From an uncultured Clostridiaceae bacterium (GTDB lineage: Bacteria; Bacillota; Clostridia; TANB77; CAG-508), in assembly GCA_949927585.1 (NCBI GenBank), contig CATLFA010000008.1:1-53446 (forward strand): a stretch of DNA of 53,446 bases. Reading direction: 5' to 3'. Below are positions 45,357 to 53,446 of this stretch, one piece after another. A program made the translations under genes and the position numbers. A model generated the notes under the pieces. That model was given only the letters and a program-made list of their open reading frames with translations. It did not search any database and was not told where the DNA came from. Position 1 is the first letter of the stretch. Each line of letters begins with the position of its first letter.

Positions 45357-46145
45357 CTATTTCATTTTTCTTCTCACATATTCATACAAAATAACCCCTG
45401 TAGCTACTGCTGCATTTAAACTTTCTGTTTTTCCCAGCATTGGTATTTTTATTTTTTCGTTCGCTATTTCTAACACTTCTTTTGAAACACCATTTGCCTC
45501 GTTTCCTATTATTATTGCTTTTCTATTTAAATCTATTGTATATATACTTTCATTTGTTTCTAATGATGTTGCAACTATTTTATATTTATTTTTCTTTATT
45601 TCTTTTAAAGTTTCTATTATATTTTTACTTTCTATAATATTTAGTCTAAATATTGCTCCCATTGTTGAACGTACTACTTTTGGGTTATATGGGTCTGCAC
45701 AGTTTTGTGATAATATTATTTGTTTTAGATTTACACTATCTGCTGTTCTTAATATAGTTCCTAAGTTTCCTGGGTCTGCTATTGCATCTAATACTAATAT
45801 TATATCTTCGTTATATGATATTTCTTCTTTTGAAGAACATTTCTTTATTACAGCTAATATTCCTTGTGGAGTGTTTACATCTGAAATTGAAGCAAATACC
45901 TTTTTTGATACATATATGCAATTATATTTTGCTATTTCATACATTAAGTCCTTAGGAATGCTTCCATCTGTTTCGCAGTCTTCACAAACTACTATTTTAC
46001 TTATTTTAGTACTTTCACTAATTGCTTCTGATACTAGTTTAATTCCTTCTATTATATATTCTCCTGTTTGATCTCTATATTTTTTTTCCTTTAATTTTTT
46101 TATATTTTTTATAATTTCGTTATCTTTACTAGTTATAACTTGCAT
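45357..46145 (-). CDS. TrmH/SpoU-family RNA 2'-O-methyltransferase
   Basis: SPOUT-fold methyltransferase of 262 residues. An N-terminal substrate-binding domain (ITSKDNEIIKNIKKLKEKKY) precedes the knotted domain with motif 1 DAIADPGNLGTILRTADS, motif 2 IIGNEANGVSKEVLE and motif 3 KIPMLGKTESLNAAVATGVI. It modifies 23S rRNA or tRNA ribose; the target cannot be read from the sequence. AAAGGAAA lies upstream of the ATG. It follows the type I toxin-antitoxin locus 2 on the map. Confidence 0.92.
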   Translation of the reverse strand: MQVITSKDNEIIKNIKKLKEKKYRDQTGEYIIEGIKLVSEAISESTKISKIVVCEDCETDGSIPKDLMYEIAKYNCIYVSKKVFASISDVNTPQGILAVIKKCSSKEEISYNEDIILVLDAIADPGNLGTILRTADSVNLKQIILSQNCADPYNPKVVRSTMGAIFRLNIIESKNIIETLKEIKKNKYKIVATSLETNESIYTIDLNRKAIIIGNEANGVSKEVLEIANEKIKIPMLGKTESLNAAVATGVILYEYVRRKMK

Positions 46146-46221
46146 ATTTTTTATTTTTCCTTTCTGGATTTTTTAAAATTAGTATTTACAATTTTATTTT
46201 TTGTGTCATAATATAATTAAA

Positions 46222-46312
46222 TTAAGAAATAAGGTACCACTTTGAAATTGTGGTTGCCATTTCAGTGTTGTTTTAAACCACACCTATTGGCTTTTTAGAG
46301 GGTGTGGTTTTT
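46222..46312 (+). ncRNA. Putative antisense RNA antitoxin, locus 2
   Basis: A + strand transcript predicted from TTTACA-18-TAATAT (46185-46214) to a stem-loop AAACCACACC / GGTGTGGTTT with a T tract. It overlaps the 3' end of toxin locus 2 and has GGTACCAC, complementary to the toxin leader. Layout as in locus 1, with a weaker promoter. Confidence 0.6.
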
Positions 46313-46323
46313 TGTTGTCTTTA

Positions 46324-46431
46324 TTATTTGCTCAAAAATAGTTTTATTACTATTATTAAAGCTATTGTAATTGGAATTATTATTATTTCAACAAGTAATA
46401 ATATATGTAAATAGAACAATAAAATTTCCAT
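46324..46431 (-). CDS. Type I toxin, hydrophobic 35-aa peptide, locus 2
   Basis: MEILLFYLHILLLVEIIIIP... ending KLFLSK: a single hydrophobic helix with a basic end. It is homologous in start, end and leader (GTGTGGTTGCCA) to the peptide at 41.4 kb. TATAAT lies upstream (about 46495) and the shared terminator downstream. The start follows GGAAGCGATGCGT, so the Shine-Dalgarno is weak. Probably a membrane-active toxin repressed by the convergent antisense RNA. Confidence 0.7.
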   Translation of the reverse strand: MEILLFYLHILLLVEIIIIPITIALIIVIKLFLSK

Positions 46432-46545
46432 ACGCATCGCTTCCAGTCTTTGATAGACTAGAAATGGCAACCACACTTTTCTCTGTATTACCTTATTTTG
46501 TTTTTATTATAATACATTTGTTTGCATAAATTAAATATTTTCCTT

Positions 46546-49500
46546 TTATTTATCTAACTTTTCATCTACAAAATTCGACATTAAATATTCTTTAATATCT
46601 CCTAAGATTTGTTTATCTGAAGTTTTATTTATTTTTAATGTAGCATATCCTGGTGAGAATTTTAATGTATTTGCGTATTTGTGTGCAAGTTTAGTTACAG
46701 CTTCTGTATTAAACTTTTGACTATCATATACAAATACAATTCCAGCTTGCTTTTCTGAAATCTTGGTTATTCCTACTTTTCGTGCTAAATTCTTTATTCT
46801 TGCTACTTCTATTAAATTTTCTACTTCTCTTGGAATAGTCCCAAATCTATCTATTATTTCATCTATAACATTTTGTATGTCTTCTTCTGTTCTACATAGT
46901 GCTATATTTTGGTATATTTCTATTTTCTGGGCTGAGCTTTCTATAAATTCATCTGGTATATAACTTGAAACTGCTATATCTATTTGTATATCTTCTTCCT
47001 CTACTATTTCTATACCCTGCATTTCTTTTACTACTTCGTCTAAAAGCTTACAGTATGTGTCATATCCTACTTGTTCCATGTGTCCTGCTTGCATTTCTCC
47101 GTAACATGCTTCCTGCTCCTCTTATTTCTAAGTCTCTCATTGCTATTTTAAAGCCTGATCCAAACTCTGTAAATTCTTTTATTGCTTTTAAACGTTTATC
47201 TGCTACTTCTGATAATAGTTTGTCTCTTTTATAGGTAACATATGCATATGCTTGTTTATCACTTCTGCCTACTCTACCTCTTATTTGATATAATTGTGCT
47301 AATCCCAATCTATCTGCATTTTCCACTATTATTGTGTTCGCATTTGGAATATCTATTCCAGATTCTAGAATTGTTGTACATACTAGTACATTTGAGTCTC
47401 CATTTATGAAGTCTAACATTATTTCTTCTAGTTCTTTTCCACTCATCTTTCCATGAGCAAAAGAAGTTTTTGCTTCTGGTACTAAATTTTGAAGCTTAAT
47501 CGCCTTTGCTTCTATTCCTTCTACATTATTATATAGGTAAAATACTTGCCCATTTCTTTCTAATTCCTTTGTTATTGCTTCTTTTATTATTTCTTCATCA
47601 TATTCAATAACATAAGTTTGAACTGGTCTTCTATTTTGTGGTGGTTCATATATAACGCTCATATCACGTACGCCTACAATTGACATATGAAGTGTTCTTG
47701 GTATTGGTGTTGCTGTCATTGTTAAAACATCTATAGAATTTTTGTATTGTTTTATTTTTTCTTTATCTTTAACTCCAAAACGTTGCTCTTCATCTATTAT
47801 TAGAAGTCCTAAGTCTTTAAATTCTACGTCTTTACTTAGTAATCTATGTGTTCCTATTACTACATCTACCTCTCCTAGTTTTAGTTTTCTTATTACTTCT
47901 TCTTGCTCCTTTTTTGTTCTAAATCTGTTTAGAAGTTCAACTTTTATTGCAAAGTTTTCCATTCTAGCTTTAAAACTTTCATATTGTTGATTTGCCAAAA
48001 CTGTTGTTGGTACTAAGTATGCAACTTGTTTTTGGTCTATGACAGCTTTAAATGCTGCACGTATTGCTACTTCTGTTTTTCCATACCCTACATCTCCACA
48101 TAGAAGCCTATCCATTGGCTTAGATGCTTCCATATCTTTTTTTGTTTCTTCTATACAACGAAGTTGGTCTTCTGTTTCTGCATAAGGGAAACTATCTTCA
48201 AATTCTTTTTGCCATGGTGTGTCTTTTGAGAATGCAAAGCCTTTTACTTTTTGCCTTTTTGCGTATAGCTCTATTAGTTCTTTTGCTATTTCTTGTAAAT
48301 TTTTCTTTACTCTAGCTTTAGTGTTTTCCCATTCTTTACTTCCTAATTTATTAATTTTAGGAATCGCTTCTCCTTCTCCTATGTATTTTCTTATACTATC
48401 TAAGTCATTTGTTGGAATGTATAACATGTCATCATTTTTGTATCTTATTTTTATATAATCTTTTGTTATACCTTCTGTTTTTATTGTATTTACACCAATA
48501 AATTGACCTATACCATGTGCTTTGTGAACTACATAGTCTCCTACTTTTAAGTCTGAAAATACTACTTTTTCGCCTTGTTTAAAAACTTTACTTGGTTTTC
48601 TTTTTTTCTTATTATTTGAAACAAATAACTCTTCTCCTGAAATTATAATTAGTTTTTGGTCATAGCTTTCAAATCCTCCTGATAGTCTACCTTGCATTAC
48701 TAATACTAAGTTTTTCTTTTGTTTACTTATATCTTCTTTTTTTACTATTTGCATACTTGTAGTTAAAACTTTATTTGCTATATCTTGCTGTGTAAGTAAT
48801 GCACCAAATTTATTTGTTTCTTCTTCATTTCCTGCTAAAACTATTATTTTTTTATCATTTATATTTTTCTTTATATCATCAAATAATAGTTCTATTTCAC
48901 TTTTATAATAGTTTACATCTCTATAATCAAATGTAAATTTTATAGGACTTGTTTTAGATAAAGCAATATCTTGTTTTTCTAAATATAGAATTTGACCTTC
49001 TTCTAAATTGTAATCATATATGCTAATATTGTGTATAGCTTGAGGAACAAACCTTCCTTTTTCCATTAAAGACTTAATTAAGTTATTATTTTCAATTATT
49101 ATATTTTCCTTCCTTTGTTTTATTTTTGAGTATTCGTCAAAAATAATTAGGAATTCATCTTTTAAATAATCTAAAAGTGTATTTTGTAAGTAGTAAAAGT
49201 TATTAAAGTATTTATCTATTTTGCTTAAGTAATCTCCTGACTTTATTAATTCTGCATCTTCATTTTTTATTTGTTCTACTTTATTTTGATATTCTTTATC
49301 TTTAAAATTATCTTCATTTTCTAATATTCTTTTTTGTATTTCTTCTAATGATGCTTCTAATAATAATTCATGTGCTGGGTAAATGTTTGCTTCTTCTAGC
49401 ATAAGTTCTGAACGCTGAGAAGATATATTAAATTCACGTATTGAATCTACATCATCTCCCCAAAATTCAATTCTTATACCTTTCTTTTCGTGAGTAGCTA

Positions 49501-50041
49501 TATCAACAATTCCACCTCTTATACTAAACTGTGACTTTGTTTCTACCAAATCGTTTCTTTCATATCCTAATGAAATTAGCTTTTCCTTTATAGTTTCTAA
49601 ATTACAAGTATCTCCAACTTTTAATCTAATTATGTTTTTATATAGTTCTTTTTTACTAATCATTTTTTGCATAAGAGCTTCTACTGTCGTTACTATAATT
49701 TTTACTTTTCCTTGCTGTAATTTATTAAGTACATTTATTCTTTCATATGGTAGATCCTTACTTTCTGCAATAAAATCATAAGGAACAATTTCTCTTTTTG
49801 GGAAATAATGAATATCACTTTCAAAAAACGATAAATTTTTGATTATATTTTTAGCCTGTATTTCATTATAAGTTACTATACATATAGGCTTTTTTGTACT
49901 TTCATAAGTTCCTGCAATAAACTGCATTTTTCCAACGTCAGATAAGCCCGATATTGTAATCGGACTATTTTTTTCTTCTATTTTCTTTATATATTCTTGA
50001 AACTTTGAAAGCTTTATAAGTTCTTCTATAATAATGTTCAT
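46546..50041 (-). CDS. mfd: Transcription-repair coupling factor (+1 site)
   Basis: Translocase of about 1164 residues that removes stalled RNA polymerase and recruits UvrA. In order: UvrB-like N-terminal part (PITISGLSDVGKMQFIAGTY), the CarD-like RNA polymerase interaction domain (VGDYVVHKAHGIGQFIG), the helicase domain (RLLCGDVGYGKTEVAIRAAF, IIDEEQRFG for DEEQ, TMTATPIPRT) and a C-terminal TRCF domain. The frame breaks after RGAGSML at zero-frame CGG 47101; skipping C gives MLGEMQAGHMEQVGY, the family's conserved wording. Codon contents and length are otherwise normal. AGGAG lies before the ATG. Confidence 0.95.
47099..47101 (-). other. Candidate CGG +1 recoding site (mfd)
   Basis: Zero-frame codon 981: TTA-(C)-GGA-GAA-ATG. 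It restores the invariant GAG(N/S)xLGxxQxGH motif; without a shift the C-terminal 180 residues are lost. Confidence 0.9.
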
Positions 50042-50220
50042 TTGCTTTCTCCTTTACTTTAGGTATTATACAATATTTTTTTTAACAATAAAAGAGTTTT
50101 TCAAATTTTTCTGCAAAAAAGACACCTCTTTTATTATACTTTTATAATTTGTCTACAATTTATTATTAAACTAGTATTTATTGCATATATTTATATAAGA
50201 ATAGTTTTAAGGAGTGTTAT

Positions 50221-51295
50221 ATGAAAGCTGCTGTTTGTAATAAACCTAGGTTTATTTTTTTATCTTTAAAGAGAAATATTTTACCTACTATTTTTTGCTT
50301 GTTTACTGCTTTTTTAGTAATTTTTTCTAGGCAAAATTTAGTAGCTACTAAGTCGCGGTCTTTTGCTATGGGCTAATAATGTTATTCCTTCGTTATTTCC
50401 GTTTTTTATTGCTACTGAATTACTTGGTTATACTAATATTATTCCTAAAATTGGTAAGCTTCTAAACCCTATTATGAAGCCTATTTTTAATGTTCCTGGA
50501 TGTGGGGCTTATGCTATGCTTATGGGTATTATAAGCGGTTACCCTATTGGTGCTAAAATTGTAACTGATTTTAGAGAAAATGGTATGTGTTCTAAGGAAG
50601 AGTGTGAACGTTTACTTGCTTTTACTAATAACTCTGGTCCACTTTTTATTATTGGTACTGTTGGTATAAGCATGTTTTATAATTCACTTATTGGTATACT
50701 TCTTTTTATTACACACTTTTTGGCCTGTTTGACTGTTGGTGTTTTATTTAGATTTTGGAAATTTAATAAGACTTCATCTCATACTTCTTACTCTAATAGT
50801 TTCTCAAATAATTTAAATACTAATGTATCTTTTTCTAATTTAGGTGATGTTTTAAGTAAAGCTATTTCTTCAGCTACAAGTACCATATTAATGATTGGTG
50901 GATTTGTTGTACTTTTTAGTGTTGTACTTTCTATACTTGAAAATACTAATTTTATTAATACTATATCTTCAATATTTGAGCCTATCTTTAGGTTGTTTGG
51001 AATTAATGATAATGGTTTTATTCATGGTTTTTTATCTGGAATAATAGAACTTACAAATGGAGTTCAAAAAATTAGCAATATACCTAATAGACATATATCA
51101 ACTAATATTATTTTATGTGCTGCATTATTAGGATTTGGTGGAATTTCAATATTACTTCAGGTATTTAGCATAACTTCTAAAACTGATATTTCTATAAAAC
51201 CTTATATTATAGGAAAAATATTACATGGAATATTTGCTTTACTTTATACATATATATTTATTAATTATTTTACTATCTTTAACTTAAATATTTAG
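50221..51295 (+). CDS. ylbJ: Sporulation membrane protein YlbJ (+1 site)
   Basis: Polytopic membrane protein (eight or so segments) required for spore cortex formation in B. subtilis. The ATG follows AAGGAGTG by 5 nt. Codons 1-45 give an N-terminal membrane segment and end ...NLVATKS; zero-frame CGG at 50356 then breaks the frame. Skipping C gives SGLLLWANNVIPSLFPFF, the conserved motif, then MGIISGYPIGAKIV and LLAFTNNSGPLFIIG in an uninterrupted frame of 357 residues. It precedes a small unknown gene by 13 bp. Confidence 0.93.
50356..50358 (+). other. Candidate CGG +1 recoding site (ylbJ)
   Basis: Zero-frame codon 46: TCG-(C)-GGT-CTT-TTG. Unshifted, the frame ends at TAA five codons after the CGG. 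Confidence 0.9.
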
Positions 51296-51308
51296 AAAGG
51301 AGGATTTT

Positions 51309-51539
51309 ATGGATAAAAACATGGATTATAATAATTTTTATGGTTATTCTCCTTATAATAATTCTACTGATGGATTTGATAATCCATATGCAGAGTTTAA
51401 CCCTATAGCCCAATACGAACAAGGCTATATGTATTATAGATTTTTAACTCAACAATTAGAATATAAAATAAAATGTAAAGAATTTGAAAAAATGTGCAAT
51501 GATAATAAAGAAAATAGAAATGAACGCAGAGTTTGTTAA
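51309..51539 (+). CDS. Hypothetical Tyr/Asn-rich small protein, 76 aa
   Basis: MDKNMDYNNFYGYSPYNNST, then NPIAQYEQGYMYYRFLTQQL. The Tyr/Asn-rich, low-complexity first half resembles spore-coat-type proteins, and it sits 13 bp after ylbJ, probably in one transcript. AAAGGAGG lies 7 nt before the ATG. A coat role is an inference from composition and neighbour only. Confidence 0.7.
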   Translation: MDKNMDYNNFYGYSPYNNSTDGFDNPYAEFNPIAQYEQGYMYYRFLTQQLEYKIKCKEFEKMCNDNKENRNERRVC

Positions 51540-51556
51540 ACTCTATGCGTTCATTT
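51518..51556. terminator. Bidirectional terminator after the ylbJ unit
   Basis: Arms AAATGAACGCA(G)AGTTT and complement with a short loop; the stop codon of the 76-residue gene lies inside. Confidence 0.85.
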
Positions 51557-51570
51557 CTACTTTTTTTAAT

Positions 51571-51855
51571 TTACCAAGCATGTATCTTTACTAAATCTTC
51601 TATTACATCTGATGAACCTGGTGTTATTTGTTTTATTACTAAATCATTTAATAAATTATCTATTTTTTGTTCATTATCAGTTATATTTTTTATATTTGTT
51701 ACTTCAATATTTTCTTCATTTGTGTTATTACTTTTTACTATTTCTAATCCGTATTTTCTATTCTTTAATTTGTAATACTCAATATGTTCTTCTATACACA
51801 TATTATTCATGCCTAATATTTTGTTAATTTTTATTGTGCCATACAGATTTTTCAT
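51571..51855 (-). CDS. Hypothetical protein, 94 aa
   Basis: MKNLYGTIKINKILGMNNMC, then a helical EHIEYYKLKNRKYGLEIVK and an acidic C-terminus. It has the look of a small soluble sporulation or regulatory protein, but no family is recognised. GGGGAAG lies about 10 nt before the ATG. Convergent with the ylbJ unit. Confidence 0.65.
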   Translation of the reverse strand: MKNLYGTIKINKILGMNNMCIEEHIEYYKLKNRKYGLEIVKSNNTNEENIEVTNIKNITDNEQKIDNLLNDLVIKQITPGSSDVIEDLVKIHAW

Positions 51856-52072
51856 TTAAAGTTCTTCCCCTTTCTTTTTAAAATGACGTTTTTTATTGTA
51901 TAACAATTTTTGAGATTTTACAAGCACTTTTTCTCTTCTATTTTCGACATTTTATGCTCTAATTCCGCCTTAATTTTAATATTTTATTTATATGACTATC
52001 TATATAAATTTATATGTTAATTTCTAAATTAGTATTTGTATAAAAATTAAATTTTTATTTTTTGTATTTTAC

Positions 52073-52101
52073 TTGATTTTGCCAATTTATTATGTTATTA
52101 T
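52073..52101 (+). promoter_or_regulatory. Promoter of unknown gene at 52.2 kb
   Basis: TTGATT (52073-52078), 17-bp spacer, TATTAT (52096-52101), giving a start near 52108. Confidence 0.7.
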
Positions 52102-52121
52102 AGATATGTAGTATTAAATTT

Positions 52122-52158
52122 AGGAGGTGAATTTCCTAACTATTGTTAGGAAAATTAT
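52122..52158 (+). promoter_or_regulatory. Shine-Dalgarno followed by a spacer hairpin
   Basis: AGGAGGTGA (52122-52130) lies 28 nt before the ATG, too far for normal initiation. Between them TTTCCTAAC TATT GTTAGGAAA forms a perfect 9-bp hairpin; folded, it leaves about 6 nt between the site and the ATG. Confidence 0.7.
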
Positions 52159-52494
52159 ATGAATCATATTTTACAAAACATGAAATCAGGTTTTGCTAAT
52201 ATGAAAGAATTATTTGGAATATTTTTAAGTGTAGATGAAACTAGCAGTGGCTATGATTTATATATTAATGGTAATGACACTGAACTTTCTCAAATCGCGA
52301 TAGTATTAAAAGATAGTGAAGAAAAACAAGAAACAAAAAGATTTTCTTTTTTTAACGATAAACCTTCATCAAATACAAGTAGAAAAAGTTCAAAAAAAAA
52401 CTTTAAGCCTAATACCTCTACTAAGAATAATTCATCTCATACAAAAATCTCAAATGATGATCATATTAGAAAAGGTATAGAGCCTGAAAGATAA
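52159..52494 (+). CDS. Hypothetical protein, 111 aa
   Basis: The first half is structured (MNHILQNMKSGFANMKELFG, DLYINGNDTELSQIAIVLKD), the second half is a Ser/Lys/Asn-rich tail of about 55 residues (SSNTSRKSSKKNFKPNTSTK) that is probably disordered. No family recognised. A clear sigma-A-type promoter and the hairpin-spaced Shine-Dalgarno support expression. Convergent with the pilin-like gene, sharing a terminator. Confidence 0.7.
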   Translation: MNHILQNMKSGFANMKELFGIFLSVDETSSGYDLYINGNDTELSQIAIVLKDSEEKQETKRFSFFNDKPSSNTSRKSSKKNFKPNTSTKNNSSHTKISNDDHIRKGIEPER

Positions 52495-52519
52495 AAAAAC
52501 AGATATAAATCTGTTTTTT
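52494..52519. terminator. Bidirectional terminator
   Basis: AAAAACAGAT / ATCTGTTTTT with a 3-nt loop between convergent genes. Confidence 0.8.
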
Positions 52520-52523
52520 ATTT

Positions 52524-53349
52524 TTATATACCTTTTATTATTTCTAAATTGTTATTTCCATTTATATCTATTAAAGTATCTTTGTTTACTATAATAGCAT
52601 ATCTTAATGTTTTATTATATTGTGCTACTAATGTATATGTCATTTCATCTATTTTTACAAAAGCTCCTTTTTCTACTTCATTATTTTGTATTTCCAAAAT
52701 TTCAAAATTAGTTATTTTTATATTATTACTATTTTGTACATTACTAAATATTTTAAATATTTCCTCAGAATTATTTACTTCTATTTTATACTCTTCATGC
52801 TTTTTTATACTATTCGACTCTAAAGTTTTGGTTGCAAGGTTTTTCTCAGTATCTGAATATAATCCAAACTCAAATATTTCAGTATTTACACTTTCATAAT
52901 CAAACATTATTATATATGTTTTTCCTTCTCTTACATTTACTGTATAAGCTGGTGAACTTACTGATAAAGTAATATTATTTCCAAATGATGTTTCTATTTT
53001 GTTTGCATTATATAAATAAATATCTTCAGTTGTGAAATTTTTCACATGCTTATCAAAACTAAATTTATATGATATATATGAATTATTAAGTATGTTACTA
53101 GTTATTTCACAATTAATTTCTTTTTTTTCTTTTCCTACTAATTCATTATATATTTCATCTACTCTTTTTACATCTTCTCCATATATTTCTTGTAACCTTA
53201 TATCACTTTCTAATCCGCGATTTTCTTAATGTTGTAACTGTAATAAATGCCCCTGTTAAAATTGTTACAAATGATAATACAGTTATAAACACTAATAAAG
53301 ATACTGCTGCATTTTCTTGTTTTAATACTTTTCTTATGTTTTTGTTCAT
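52524..53349 (-). CDS. Pilin-like single-span membrane protein (+1 site)
   Basis: About 274 residues. The N-terminus MNKNIRKVLKQENAAVSLLV is a short basic leader followed by a hydrophobic helix (SLLVFITVLSFVTILTGAF), like pseudopilin or secreted-filament proteins; the rest is extracytoplasmic with beta-rich stretches (NNITLSVSSPAYTVNVREGK). A zero-frame CGG at 53217 breaks the frame after LRKS; skipping C gives RKSGLESDIRLQEIYGE and an open frame to the stop at 52524. GAAAGGG lies upstream of the ATG. No family assigned with confidence. Confidence 0.75.
53215..53217 (-). other. Candidate CGG +1 recoding site (pilin-like gene)
   Basis: Zero-frame codon 45: TCG-(C)-GGA-TTA-GAA. Unshifted, translation ends at TGA three codons after the CGG. 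Confidence 0.75.
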
Positions 53350-53398
53350 TTATGCTTTTCCCTTTCTACACAAATACTTTTATATTATTTTATATTAC

Positions 53399-53446
53399 TT
53401 AATTTTTATTTTCAATACTTTTTAATAATTCTATTCTTTCTTGTCT
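53399..53446 (-). CDS. C-terminal end of a gene beyond the right edge
   Basis: The last 15 codons of a minus-strand frame (RQERIELLKSIENKN, then TAA) enter from the right edge. It lies 49 bp upstream of the pilin-like start on the same strand and may be its operon partner. Nothing can be said about function. Confidence 0.35.
   Translation of the reverse strand, partial: RQERIELLKSIENKN

Overview
The window is a 53 kb stretch of a very AT-rich (roughly 25-30 % GC by eye) genome whose content points to an endospore-forming, low-GC Gram-positive bacterium, probably an uncultured gut-type Clostridia. The evidence is spoVAC/spoVAD/spoVAE, the germination protease gpr, the sporulation membrane protein ylbJ, a SleL-like spore cortex hydrolase, a class D-like sortase, strong AGGAGG ribosome binding sites, and Firmicute gene pairs such as murB-yvcK and infC-rpmI-rplT. 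No taxon can be named from the sequence alone.

Layout. 1-6.4 kb: partial unknown gene, SleL-like hydrolase, zinc-dependent phospholipase C-like gene, dodecin, the spoVA cluster and a 5'-nucleotidase. 6.4-10 kb: a 30-residue-repeat ankyrin protein, infC-rpmI-rplT behind an L20-type attenuator leader, and the divergent rplM-rpsI pair. 10-13.3 kb: an accessory stretch of small unknown genes, degenerate duplications and palindromes. 13.3-26.6 kb: RlmD-like rRNA methyltransferase, tRNA-Leu(UAG), trxA-trxB-polysaccharide deacetylase, an AlkD-like glycosylase, tRNA-Leu(CAA), a probably imported aminotransferase-acetyltransferase fusion, pgi, TraX-like, gpr, holA. 26.6-38 kb: a RelE/ParE-type toxin-antitoxin pair, glycogen debranching enzyme, yvcK-murB, sortase, a two-component system, metG. 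38-46.5 kb: a second deacetylase, aspS, a type I toxin-antitoxin locus, asnS, an approximately 850-nt GC-rich structured RNA gene with its own promoter and terminator, a TrmH-family methyltransferase and a second type I toxin-antitoxin locus. 46.5-53.4 kb: mfd, ylbJ, small unknown genes and a pilin-like membrane protein.

The main discovery is a shared defect-like signature. Ten genes, several of them essential or conserved (aspS, mfd, holA twice, murB, spoVAD, spoVAE, ylbJ, a glycogen debranching enzyme, a zinc phospholipase-like gene and a pilin-like gene), cannot be read in one frame. Each is restored by skipping exactly one C, and that C is always the first base of an in-frame CGG codon followed by A or T, so that the +1 frame resumes on a glycine codon (GGA or GGT). 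There are eleven such sites. In-frame CGG is otherwise absent from every conserved gene here; only four ordinary in-frame CGG codons occur, in two unknown genes and the probably imported fusion gene. Long A/T homopolymers are intact in almost all genes, so generic sequencing error is a poor explanation. This looks like a recoding system in which CGG is poorly read as arginine and CGGN is read as glycine with a +1 shift. A systematic artefact has not been excluded.

Other items worth attention are the large structured RNA with an internal 82-nt tandem duplication, two type I toxin-antitoxin loci with hydrophobic toxins of 35 and 38 residues, a Shine-Dalgarno-hairpin-start arrangement at 52.1 kb, an AUA start codon for infC, and several dispersed palindromic repeats.
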